This document shows positions 25,218 through 34,044 of a DNA stretch of 64,000 bases, in pieces. The stretch covers positions 62,001 through 126,000 of the forward strand of contig NZ_FMAE01000010.1 in assembly GCF_900094575.1 (NCBI RefSeq). Reading direction: 5' to 3'. How positions within the stretch are numbered: position 1 is the stretch's first letter; every line of letters starts with the position of its first letter. Below the pieces are notes generated by a model that saw only the letters and a list, made by a program, of their open reading frames with translations, was not told the DNA's origin and made no database searches. This DNA comes from Bradyrhizobium yuanmingense (lineage in GTDB: Bacteria; Pseudomonadota; Alphaproteobacteria; Rhizobiales; Xanthobacteraceae). Position numbers and translations under genes: made by a program.

Positions 25218-25478
25218 TTGAGCACGGAGATACCGCAATCCTCGTCCCAGCCCGGCATGGCCGAGCGTGCCATCGATACGGCCGCGGACGTCTCCCGCAC
25301 CATTGGTGAAGTCGCCGGAGGCCTGCACGCAGCGGTCGATCGCCTCACCTCCGCAGTCGAGGAATCGCGCAAGCCCGGCGGGGCACTCGCGACGGTTTCC
25401 GCGATCACGCGCGAAGCACCGCTTGCCAGCCTGTTCGTCGCCTTTCTGTTTGGCGTCGCGGTGGCGCGCCGGCGGTAG
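25218..25478 (+). CDS. Small membrane-anchored protein (ElaB/DUF883-like layout)
   Basis: 86 residues. An amphipathic helical N-terminal two-thirds is followed by a C-terminal transmembrane helix (LASLFVAFLFGVAVARRR). This is the layout of ElaB/YqjD proteins, though sequence identity is not certain. The TTG start is fixed by AGGAGGT nine bases upstream. Confidence 0.6.
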   Translation: MSTEIPQSSSQPGMAERAIDTAADVSRTIGEVAGGLHAAVDRLTSAVEESRKPGGALATVSAITREAPLASLFVAFLFGVAVARRR

Positions 25479-25987
25479 CTGTTCTGCGACCGCCCCCTCG
25501 GTGAGACCGTCCTGCGTCAGGCCTGGCTCGGCGCTGCGGTCCGGCCTCGGAGCCGATCTACGTCAGAGCCAAGCGGAGTGCTACTTTTACCAACGAAAGG
25601 TCAGCGCCACAGAGTGTGGCGCCAGCATCGCCTTATACGGTCGAGAACGGCTAATCTAGCTGATGCTTCACGAAAGCGGCACTTGCGTGAAGCTGCTCGC
25701 CCCCGACGAAAATCTCCTCGCTTTATAATAGGAACGTCTCCGTTCCGGATGCTTTCCGGAAAGCAACGAGCCGGAGCTCCGCCAACAGTGCCGTGCTGCT
25801 GTTCACTTGCAGGGCAAGCCCGACGGATCGGCTCGCTATGCCGAGCACGTCAATTGCTACGTCCGCAATGGCGCGGAATATCCCAGCCTTGCCGCCCTGC
25901 TCCGCGCGATCGAGGCCGAACACGCTTACAACGAGACGTGATATGTAGGTGGTCCTCAGAACAGTCCCTACGCTCTTCTTCACTGGC
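25479..25987. other. Gene-poor stretch with an 80-bp repeat and a coding-like fragment
   Basis: 25482-25560 is copy 1 of a repeat found again at 27119. Around 25805-25941 a plus-strand frame reads like the end of a small protein (ARYAEHVNCYVRNGAEYPSL, then LLRAIEAEHAYNET, stop) but no start or ribosome site was found, so it is probably a remnant. Confidence 0.45.
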
Positions 25988-26086
25988 TCAGATCAGACCC
26001 ACGATCATCAAGACTCCGATCTCAATCATGAGGAGCGTAGCCGTTGCCGCGGAGATGAGAAACAAATCACCTAATGACAGGTGCAT
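25988..26086 (-). CDS. 32-codon hydrophobic micro-ORF
   Basis: MHLSLGDLFLISAATATLLM followed by more hydrophobic residues, ending MIVGLI. It is nearly all one or two membrane helices. ATG 26086 follows GTGAGG. Function unknown; a 14-bp inverted repeat lies just upstream in its leader. Confidence 0.42.
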   Translation of the reverse strand: MHLSLGDLFLISAATATLLMIEIGVLMIVGLI

Positions 26087-26105
26087 GATTTGCCTCACAA
26101 TTTGC

Positions 26106-26170
26106 CCTAGAAGCGGCCCTTACATCCTTGGAACGGGGCGACAGGGCGGGATGATGGGGCCGCTTCTAGG
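26106..26170. repeat. 14-bp perfect inverted repeat
   Basis: CCTAGAAGCGGCCC and its exact complement are separated by 37 bases. It could form a long hairpin in the leader of the membrane micro-ORF or be a binding site. Confidence 0.6.
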
Positions 26171-26708
26171 AGGTCCTTGACGCGTTCATCCGGCGCCAAG
26201 CGGCCCTCATTCTAATCCAAATTTAAATCTCGTCCAGCATTTAATTCATTTAAAATGGCGTATTATATTAATATTTAATTGCGCCAGGACTTGAACGATG
26301 CAGTCCGCTGGGGAATTGGTTTCTTTACGGCGAGCTATCTATCTGCCCGAGCATGCGAGGGACACAAGCTGTGGCTGGCGACAGCCGGCAAGCAAGCCTC
26401 CTCGGGGCCTGACTGGATCCAAGACGATGACCGAATGCTGGCATGCGTGCCAACGAGCGCGTGCGGCTGCTCTCTCTCGCAATGGCACCGAGGGACCAAG
26501 CGGTACCTGGATCGATGAGGCGGCTCTGAAGAATCGCCAGACAAGGAACCAGCCCGGCGCCAGCGCAGTGCTCTGCGGGCACAAGCAGCTTTAATCTGCC
26601 CGGCGCATGAGATTGGCTTCGGCGAAAAGCGGTGGCGAGCGGGAACGTTGAGACGGAGCTGAGGTTGATCGAAAAAGAAGAGATTGGCGGCGCCAGCTGA
26701 GCACACTG
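26171..26708. other. Gene-poor stretch
   Basis: An AT-rich block at about 26215-26280 stands out against the GC-rich background and may hold promoters. Frames on both strands between 26300 and 26700 have no ribosome site or recognisable product. Confidence 0.4.
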
Positions 26709-26924
26709 ATGGACAAGACCTTCGTCTATGATGCGTTGAGGCAGGTCGAGCGCGATGTAGTTGAAGGAGAACGACGCCTTGCAGAGCAAGAGAGAGCGAT
26801 CCTTCAGTTGAAGCGGGAAGGAAAGGATACCGCTACCGCTGAAATAGAGTTGGACACATTGCGCAGAGCCCAGCGTGTTCTTGATCAGGACCGACAACGC
26901 CTCCTTTCGCTGTTACAGCCTTGA
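26709..26924 (+). CDS. Small coiled-coil protein
   Basis: 71 residues, charged and helical throughout (VERDVVEGERRLAEQERAIL; ELDTLRRAQRVLDQDRQRL). No cysteine or membrane segment. Function unknown. Confidence 0.55.
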   Translation: MDKTFVYDALRQVERDVVEGERRLAEQERAILQLKREGKDTATAEIELDTLRRAQRVLDQDRQRLLSLLQP

Positions 26925-26959
26925 ACGGGTGACGGCATTCGACGCCTCTGTGCGTTAGA

Positions 26960-27057
26960 GCATGATCCGGAAAAGTGCGTAGCGGTTTTCCGATAAGATC
27001 ATACTCAAACAATAACCTAAAGCGCGATGACGATTCATCCTAATCGCATCGCGCTTT
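26960..27057. repeat. Rhizobial extragenic palindrome, copy 2
   Basis: Same two-hairpin layout as the copy at 22288, with the longer second loop (CATCCTAATCG inserted before CATCGCGC). Confidence 0.85.
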
Positions 27058-27457
27058 GGTGCATCGTGAAAATCGCTGCGGAGCCAAAGCTGACGCGAAC
27101 TAATGTCCCTCAACGCTGTTGTCTGCGACCGCCCCCTAGTGAGACCATCCTCCGTCAGGACTGGCTCGCGCTGCGGTTCGGTCCCGGAGCCGAGTACCGA
27201 AGGCACTATTCGTCGCATTGCCGCGGTGGCACCTGCCAACGGTAAACTTCACCTTGAAGGGTCGGATGCTGAGCGCGGCTCGCGCAAGCGTCCGCCGATT
27301 GCGTTCGCGATGTCGCCGTGCTCTAGGCAGCAGCACGGCCGCTTGAGCAACTTGCCAACGCGAACAGCCTAACGTCTGCCGTGGGGTCATAAGCGCGCTT
27401 CACGCGCGAGCCGCCCCTTTCCTTGGCACGAATAGCCAGCGCAGGCAGATCATCGCC
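27058..27457. other. Gene-poor stretch with an 80-bp repeat
   Basis: 27119-27197 is copy 2 of the repeat at 25482, same orientation and roughly four-fifths identical by eye. The remainder shows no gene. Confidence 0.5.
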
Positions 27458-27727
27458 TTATGCGTAAACGCCGCGCAGTCGTTTGAGGGTGCGTTCTGTC
27501 AGAAAGCCGGAAAGCCGGGACGGGTCTGCTGGTGGATTCAGTCTTTTTTGTTTCTCGCCTGCGCTTCTTCCATCAGAGCTTTTCGAGCGCTCTTCGAAAC
27601 GATCAGCGCCCTTAGCTAGATCCTGCCCCATCTTGCTCTCGGTTTTTTCTTCCTCCTTGGAAGCTGCTTCGCGCAAGCCTTCAGCGGCCCGTTTCCCCGC
27701 TTTTGATGATTTTCGTTCGTCGTCCAT
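27458..27727 (-). CDS. Small highly charged protein
   Basis: 89 residues, very rich in Lys, Glu, Arg and Ser (KSSKAGKRAAEGLREAASKE), probably disordered or helical. ATG 27727 is placed by GGAGGGAG just upstream. Function unknown. Confidence 0.6.
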   Translation of the reverse strand: MDDERKSSKAGKRAAEGLREAASKEEEKTESKMGQDLAKGADRFEERSKSSDGRSAGEKQKRLNPPADPSRLSGFLTERTLKRLRGVYA

Positions 27728-27913
27728 TTTTGGCTCCCTCCTCATCAAGATGCTTACCAGCTGCTGGTCCTCAGCTGAGATGGACAACGTTCCAATTAGA
27801 TCGTCTGAACATGGTTCCAAGTTCCGCGGGGCTCTCAGTCGGATCGCGTGCGACTCCGTCGAATACCGTGATAGAGTAATCACGAAAGCAGAAGCGGTTG
27901 TTCGGAGTTTCCA

Positions 27914-28747
27914 ATGAAAGCCAAGTGGGCTCTCTTTGTGAGCTTCTTTCTCGTGATCGTCCCGGGCTATCCCGCAGCCCAACCGGTGGAAGTGCTTTGG
28001 CTTGGGCACGCAACGACCCGCATCACTAGTGTCGCCGGCAAAGTGATAGTGATTGATCCCTTCCTCACCAGAAACCCGAAGACGCCGCCTGAGTACCGGG
28101 ACTTGAAGGCGATTGGAAAAGTGGACCTGATCCTAGTGACGCACGGCCACCAGGATCATATTTCCGATCTCCTCGATCTGGCACGTCTGACGGGCGCCAA
28201 GGTTCTTGCCAATTACGAGTTCGGACGAAATCTTGTCGCGCTGGGTCTCCTTGAAGAGAACAACGTCATTGCCATGAATAGGGGCGGCATGGCCGAGCCG
28301 CTCGGCCGGGGCGTCAAGATCCATATGGTGCCGGCCGATCACAGCTCGTCGCTCGACTACAATATTCTCGGCATAAGGAACCCTGACCAGTCAGCATCCA
28401 TCCGGCAAGGCGGAGGGGCCGGAGTTTCCGTTGGCTACGTGATTGAGATGGAGAACGGCTTCAAGGTCTACCACACGGGCGACACCAGCGCCTTTGGCGA
28501 CATGGCGCTCATTCGGGAGCTCCACAACCCGGACCTCGCGCTGGTGTGCATCGGGGGCTTTTTCACCATGGGGCCTGACGAAGCCGCTTACGCGGTTCGG
28601 GAGCTGATCAAGCCGAAAGCGGTGATACCAATACACTACGGCACCTTTCCGGTGCTGAACCGAACCCCGGCCGAATTCAAGAAAGCTTTAGGATCTACTA
28701 GTGTCCAGGTCTTGGACGTCGCCCCAGGTCAGGTAATGAGATTTTGA
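27914..28747 (+). CDS. Exported metallo-beta-lactamase-fold hydrolase
   Basis: 277 residues. Zinc motif THGHQDH (76-82), later ligands VPADHSS and TGDTSAFGD, and IPIHYGTFP near the end match the UPF0173/UlaG-like metal-dependent hydrolase group. An N-terminal hydrophobic sequence (ALFVSFFLVIVPGYPAAQ) indicates export, which is unusual since most of this group is cytoplasmic. Substrate unknown. Confidence 0.85.
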   Translation: MKAKWALFVSFFLVIVPGYPAAQPVEVLWLGHATTRITSVAGKVIVIDPFLTRNPKTPPEYRDLKAIGKVDLILVTHGHQDHISDLLDLARLTGAKVLANYEFGRNLVALGLLEENNVIAMNRGGMAEPLGRGVKIHMVPADHSSSLDYNILGIRNPDQSASIRQGGGAGVSVGYVIEMENGFKVYHTGDTSAFGDMALIRELHNPDLALVCIGGFFTMGPDEAAYAVRELIKPKAVIPIHYGTFPVLNRTPAEFKKALGSTSVQVLDVAPGQVMRF

Positions 28748-28752
28748 GGCCG

Positions 28753-30690
28753 CTAATCGGGCACGTTGGCGAGTCTAAGGCCCGTCGCCATGCGTTCCCA
28801 ATCCGCTGAATCCTTGAAGGGATACCAGAAAGCAGTTCCTCGAATAGAGAGTGGGTCTAGTCCCTGTCGATTCTTCTCGGCCAACGAAAAGATCCGTTCA
28901 GCGTCCGCTTTCCGGCCCAAATGGCCGTAGGCGGCGAGAAGTACACGATAAGCCCATCGGTCGTCTGAATTGAGAGCGATAGCCCGCTCCAAGCTTGCCG
29001 CTGCACTTTGAAATTGCTCCAACCCGAATTGGGCCAATCCGAGTTCATAAAAGTAAGAAGGTGGGGAGAATGGATTGAGCCGCATGCCATGGAGGACGAG
29101 CTCAAGAGCCTTGGCCGGCTGACCGGCTAAGCTCAACGCTCCAGCGAGCGCGACGTAGGCGTTCGCGTCGTTGGGATCCATGCTGATTGCTCGCTCTCCC
29201 TCTTTGATCGCCTTCTCGTGCATTCCTTGCTGAGACAGAATGGCCGAAGCGACCTGATGATTGAGGGAAATCGGAGACTGTTGTGCTTTTGTGATGTACT
29301 CTTCAGCCTTCAAGCGCGCATCGTGCACCGATCTTAGCCCGAACCTCTCTTCCTGCCATTGTCTCCTTGCAATCTGCCAGTATGTGGCCGCGAGCGCAGC
29401 AAAAGCACGAGAGTAATTCGGCTCGATTTCGATCGCTCGCTCGAAGTGGCCGATCGCCTCGCGCGCGGCCTTCGGATTCTGCTGAAGGTACCTGTTCCAA
29501 CCCTTCAGGAATTCGTCGTAGGCCACCGGGTTTTCGGTGCGCTTGGTGGCGATTTGCCCCTGCTCCTTGGATGTCAACTGAACCGCCAATGTTCGCGTGA
29601 TCTTGCCGGCGATTTCGTCTTGCAGCCCGAAAACATCTCCCATCGCGCCCTCGTAGCGATCTGCCCAGAGCTGCCCGCCGCTCGCCGCATCGACCAGTCG
29701 AACGTTGATGCGAATCCGGTCCGCGGCTCGGCGCACGCTGCCTTCCACCACGTAGCGGACCCCGAGATCCGCAGCGGCCTTTCGCACGTCCACGGCAGTG
29801 TTCTTGAAGGTAAAGGTGGAGTTGCGGGCGACGACGAAGAGCCCGGCCACTTTGGAAAGCTCGTTGATCACATCATCGGTAATCCCATCCGAGAAGTATT
29901 CTTGGGCTTTGTCGTCGCTGAGATTGGAGAACGGCAGCACGGCAACTGAGGGTTTGCCGGACCGCACCGGGGTGCTGTCGCCCGCGTTCTGCACCCCGCC
30001 TCGCTGCTGGGCCCCCATCCACCACACGGCTCCGCCCGCGCTCGCAAGCACCAGGGAAGCGACGGCGATCGCAGCAAGGGCAATGCTTCGCGCCCGCTGC
30101 GATGCGCCATCGTGCGCGGTCGGGTCGGCGAAGCCCGTCCGCGCCGAGCCCAGGCTCTCGCTCGAAACAGCGTAGGCCTGGACCGCTCGGTCGATGTTCT
30201 TGAGTTTTTTAAGACCCAGATTCTTGAAAGAGAATGGGAGCGCCTTGTGGACCTGCTCGTAGACGGCGCCCGAGATGCACACGCCCCCTGGCTCGGCGAC
30301 TTCTTGGAGCCGCGCGCCGACATTGACCCCATCTCCAAGCAGATCTCGCCCGCGCGCTACGACATCCCCCACGTGAATACCGATCCGGAACTGGACACGC
30401 CGGTCTCGAGCGATCTCTCGTCCCATTTCTAGCAGTCGACCCTGGACCGCAACGCCGCATTGAACGGCATCGACCGCGCTCGGGAACTCCGCCAGGACGC
30501 TGTCACCCGCAGTGTTGGCAATCCGGCCCCCATGCTCCTCAATGAGAGTGTCCATGACCTCACGCGCGCTGGCGAGGCTTTTCAAGGTGCCAAGTTCGTC
30601 CAGGCCTACCAATCGCGAGTAGCCCGCGACGTCCGCCGCAAAAATCGCGGCAAGGTGCCGCTCAACCCGTTGTTCCTGCCGCAGCGGCAT
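28753..30690 (-). CDS. Class III nucleotidyl cyclase with TolB-like and TPR domains
   Basis: 645 residues. Cyclase domain (about 10-175): first metal Asp in FAADVAGYSRL, second in NTAGDSVLAEF, and NVGARLQ contributing Asn/Arg. Then one membrane helix (about 205-228), a TolB-like domain (PSVAVLPFSNLSDDKAQEYF) and TPR repeats to the end. Probably makes cAMP under control of periplasmic protein contacts. This architecture is common and multi-copy in Bradyrhizobium. It lies convergent to the hydrolase gene with a 5-base gap. Confidence 0.88.
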   Translation of the reverse strand: MPLRQEQRVERHLAAIFAADVAGYSRLVGLDELGTLKSLASAREVMDTLIEEHGGRIANTAGDSVLAEFPSAVDAVQCGVAVQGRLLEMGREIARDRRVQFRIGIHVGDVVARGRDLLGDGVNVGARLQEVAEPGGVCISGAVYEQVHKALPFSFKNLGLKKLKNIDRAVQAYAVSSESLGSARTGFADPTAHDGASQRARSIALAAIAVASLVLASAGGAVWWMGAQQRGGVQNAGDSTPVRSGKPSVAVLPFSNLSDDKAQEYFSDGITDDVINELSKVAGLFVVARNSTFTFKNTAVDVRKAAADLGVRYVVEGSVRRAADRIRINVRLVDAASGGQLWADRYEGAMGDVFGLQDEIAGKITRTLAVQLTSKEQGQIATKRTENPVAYDEFLKGWNRYLQQNPKAAREAIGHFERAIEIEPNYSRAFAALAATYWQIARRQWQEERFGLRSVHDARLKAEEYITKAQQSPISLNHQVASAILSQQGMHEKAIKEGERAISMDPNDANAYVALAGALSLAGQPAKALELVLHGMRLNPFSPPSYFYELGLAQFGLEQFQSAAASLERAIALNSDDRWAYRVLLAAYGHLGRKADAERIFSLAEKNRQGLDPLSIRGTAFWYPFKDSADWERMATGLRLANVPD

Positions 30691-31145
30691 CCATCGTCAG
30701 CCTTTGGGGTGCCTGGCAATTCTGCAGCTTGAGATGCAAGGTTTCAAGGCACAGCGGGGTACGAAGCGAGGCTTTGGTACGTGAGGGTCGGCTGTCCGGC
30801 GAGTCGACGCCCAGCGGACGCCACCGCTGACACTTGGACCGGCTTCTCAGGACTGATCTACTCCGTCCGGACCCCAATCGCTGACGTCCGACCGGTGATC
30901 CGTCGTCAGGCAGGAAAGCCTAGCCGGGTACGTTCGAGTAAGGCCGTGTTGGCTCGGGCAGCTCCTTGTCGTCTGCATTCATTCCATTGCGGCAGGTCGG
31001 CTTTGGGTCAAAGGCTGCCCTCGGCGGCTCCGGCGACGGTTTCCCCTCAGCCCTCGGAAGCGGACGCTGCGAGCCTAAGAGGCGAAGTCAGCGGTGGGCC
31101 AAAAGCGGTCATCCGTCCGTTGACCGCATGGCGGGTGAAGACGTG
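30691..31145. other. Intergenic with a diverged 80-bp repeat copy
   Basis: 30996-31074 pairs with 33789-33868: both read TTGGGTCAAARGCTGCCCT and later CTCAG...GAAGC.GAC..TGCGAG. No gene seen; it is the upstream region of the cyclase gene. Confidence 0.55.
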
Positions 31146-32486
31146 CTAGGTCGTTACCGCACGGAACAGACGCCATTTGTCGGGCACGCCTTTGAGAATG
31201 TGGCGGCCGCGCTCCTCAAACGTCAATCCAGAGCCTGCCACGAGATCGCGAACCGTCTGTGAGACCAGAACTTCACCCGGGGCAGCTAGCGCCGCCACAC
31301 GTGCACCAATATGCACGGCAATGCCAACAATATCGTGAGCGACTAATTCGCACTCGCCGGTATGCAAACCGCAACGGACCTTCAGATCGAGCGGGCGCAC
31401 CGCGTCGCCGATTGCGCTTGCGCAACGCACAGCGCGCGCAGGGCCATCGAACGTGGCAAGGAAACCGTCGCCGGCGGTATTGACTTCGCGGCCGCGATAC
31501 TGGCCGAGCACGCCCCGAGCTTTGGCATAGAACGCATCCAGCAGCACGCGCCAGGCGCCGTCGCCGAGAGCGGCCGCGCGCTCCGTCGATCCCGCAATGT
31601 CGACAAACAGCACAGTTGCAAGCACCCTGTCCGGCTCCGCTGCTTGCCGATGCCCGGTGACGAACTCTTCGACCTCATTGATAATTGCATCCTGATCGCC
31701 AACCCAGACCATATGGTCCTGACCGCTGAGCTCAATCAGTTTGGCGCAAGGAATCTGCTGCGCCATGTAGCGCGCATGCTTCACGTCAATGACGCGCTCA
31801 TCGGTGCGATGCAAAATCAAGGTCGGCACACGCGTCACGGGTAGGATGTCCCTGACATCGATCTCCCGGTTCATGCGCATGATCGCCGATGCCGCGCCTG
31901 GGCTTGCCGAGGCCCTGAAGTAGGCGGCGGTTTGCTCAAGTGCCTGCTTATTGCCAGCGAGGCTAGGCGCCCACATCAGCAAACTCATCGCATCTGCCGA
32001 ACCCCAATGGTGCTCAATGTCATCGAGGAAAGCGCTCCACTGCGCATCGGTCCACGCGAATGCGTAGTCAGGGGCCCACGAGCGTCGCGCATAAGTGCCA
32101 CAAAGCACCAGAGCTGACGTGCGTTCGGGATACGTAGCTGCATAGAGCAGCGACATCGGACCGCCCTCGGACACGCCAAACAAGGTGGCCCGCTGAGAAC
32201 CAACCTGGTCCAGCACCGCCTGCACGTCGTGCATCCGCTGTTCAAGCGTGAAGATCTGGGAACCGCGATCGGACATTCCGGTGCCGCGCTTGTCGAACGT
32301 GATGACCCGCGCAAACGTTGCAAGCTTGCGGAAAAAGGAAGCGCGTGCCGGCGATTGCCAGAGCGCTTCGACATTGGAGACAAAACCTGGGACGAACAGC
32401 AGGTCGCGCGGACCGTCGCCCATCACCTGATAGGCAATATGGACGTCGTCACTTTTGACATAGTGAGTGGCCGGGATGTCAGCCAT
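31146..32486 (-). CDS. Alpha/beta hydrolase fused to class III nucleotidyl cyclase
   Basis: 446 residues. Residues 1-270: alpha/beta hydrolase with nucleophile S106 in FGVSEGGP and a C-terminal histidine in SGQDHMVW. Residues about 285-446: cyclase domain with FVDIAGSTERAAAL and NTAGDGFLATFDGP metal-binding aspartates and GIAVHIGARVAAL. The fusion suggests that binding or hydrolysis of a small ligand controls cyclic nucleotide production. Cytoplasmic, no signal peptide. Confidence 0.9.
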   Translation of the reverse strand: MADIPATHYVKSDDVHIAYQVMGDGPRDLLFVPGFVSNVEALWQSPARASFFRKLATFARVITFDKRGTGMSDRGSQIFTLEQRMHDVQAVLDQVGSQRATLFGVSEGGPMSLLYAATYPERTSALVLCGTYARRSWAPDYAFAWTDAQWSAFLDDIEHHWGSADAMSLLMWAPSLAGNKQALEQTAAYFRASASPGAASAIMRMNREIDVRDILPVTRVPTLILHRTDERVIDVKHARYMAQQIPCAKLIELSGQDHMVWVGDQDAIINEVEEFVTGHRQAAEPDRVLATVLFVDIAGSTERAAALGDGAWRVLLDAFYAKARGVLGQYRGREVNTAGDGFLATFDGPARAVRCASAIGDAVRPLDLKVRCGLHTGECELVAHDIVGIAVHIGARVAALAAPGEVLVSQTVRDLVAGSGLTFEERGRHILKGVPDKWRLFRAVTT

Positions 32487-32723
32487 GGTGGCCTACTGCG
32501 TGACAAACCGCGGGCGCGAGTGTCGCACCTCATTCCGCGTCAGGCTAGCGAAATTCGGTGGAGAATTTGGCTGCCGCCCACCCGTAAGTACCGGCGCGAC
32601 TGGGGAACCAGGTGCGGCCGCGATGTGCGTTTCGGGTCAAACGCGACCGGTCCGGCCGATCTTGCTCACCAATGTGACACGATGGGCCATGAACGGACTC
32701 ATGCACCGCAGCAAACAACAGCT

Positions 32724-33704
32724 CTATTCGATCACTTCATCTGCGCGGGCAAGCATCGACGGCAGCAAAGCTAGGCCGAGGGCCTTGGCGGTCCTCAAGT
32801 TTACGACGAAGTCGAACTTGGCCGGCTGCTCCACCGGAAGATTAGCGGGTTTTGCTCCACGCAAAATCCTGTCGACGTATTCGGCAGCGCGGCGATACAA
32901 ATCCGTAAAATTCGGCCCATAAGACATGAGGCCACCCGCTTCGACGTGCTCTCTGGCGTTGTAGATTGTTGGCAGTCGCGCTCCCATTGCTAAAGTCTGG
33001 ATCCGATCGCGGTGGGTATTCACAAGCGGATCGGCAACTATATACAATGCCCCTGCACCACCTTTTAGCGCCTCAAAGGCAGACGGGATGTCCTCTGCTT
33101 GACGAATTGTGAGGATGTCGGTCTCAAGACCAAGCCTCGCCGCCGCCGCTTGCACTTCACTAAGCTCCAGTGCGGACAAGGAATTGCCAATGTTCCCAAT
33201 AGCTGCCAAACGCCGAAGACTTGGAATGGCCTCGCGCAAAAGTTCTAGGCGCTTGCCGGCAAGATCGGTTGCTACCGTCGAGAGGCCCGTGACGTTGCCG
33301 CCAGGTTTCGCCAAACTCGCAACCAGTTTGTTTGCAACTGGGTCTCCCGCCACCGCGAACACGATCGGAATAACCGATGTTGCCTGCATCGCCGCGATAA
33401 CGTTTGCGGTCCCCGAGGTTACAATGACATCGACTCTAAGCCGAACGAAATCCGTCGCAAATTTAGCGAAGCGTTCACTGTTTCCTTCGCCCCACGCATA
33501 CTCAATCGCGACTGTTCGCCCCTCGATCCATCCGAGTTCACTCAGTCGCTTCAAGAATGCAGCAAGCCGTTGGCGCTCGATCGAAGGGGTGCTCTGACCC
33601 AAGAACCCGATGGTTGGCAATCGAGGGGATTGCTGCGCGCGGCCCGTTACCGGCCGCACGGCCACCAGACCAGCAAGAGCACCAAGCAAGTCCCGGCGCC
33701 TCAT
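32724..33704 (-). CDS. ABC transporter substrate-binding protein (TrpX/YtlA type)
   Basis: 326 residues of the ABC_sub_bind family. A twin-arginine-like start (MRRRDLLGALAGL) and processing near GRAQQ suggest export. Family features IGFLGQSTP, VDVIVTSGT, VFAVAGDPV and PGGNVTGLS are present. No permease or ATPase is adjacent, so it is an orphan binding protein; ligand unknown. ATG 33704 with GAGGTAGG upstream is preferred to a start at 33734. Confidence 0.85.
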   Translation of the reverse strand: MRRRDLLGALAGLVAVRPVTGRAQQSPRLPTIGFLGQSTPSIERQRLAAFLKRLSELGWIEGRTVAIEYAWGEGNSERFAKFATDFVRLRVDVIVTSGTANVIAAMQATSVIPIVFAVAGDPVANKLVASLAKPGGNVTGLSTVATDLAGKRLELLREAIPSLRRLAAIGNIGNSLSALELSEVQAAAARLGLETDILTIRQAEDIPSAFEALKGGAGALYIVADPLVNTHRDRIQTLAMGARLPTIYNAREHVEAGGLMSYGPNFTDLYRRAAEYVDRILRGAKPANLPVEQPAKFDFVVNLRTAKALGLALLPSMLARADEVIE

Positions 33705-34044
33705 ACCTACCTCAACCGCAGACGACGGCATCATATGACTGAGGCCAGCGTTTTGGTAGGGATGAAACCGGCTTCGCCGCGGTCCGATGTCCGAGTTGGG
33801 TCAAAAGCTGCCCTGCGCACTTCAAGAGGCCTCTCCGCTCAGCTTTCGAAAGCAGACCATGCGAGGCCAATCCCCGTGGCGCATTTCCGCGCTCAGATCG
33901 CGATGCGAACTCGCGGGAAGCAAGGAATGTGGGCACCGTCACTGGACGCTGAATACCGGATGTTGACCCGCGCGACGGTGCTCGCCAAGACAACCAGCCT
34001 CCATTCGGAGTGCTGGTGTCAACGCGCAGGCCAAAGCCGCTCGC
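33705..34044. other. Intergenic with repeat copy
   Basis: 33789-33868 is the second copy of the 80-bp repeat seen at 30996. The remainder shows no gene; it separates two minus-strand genes. Confidence 0.5.
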
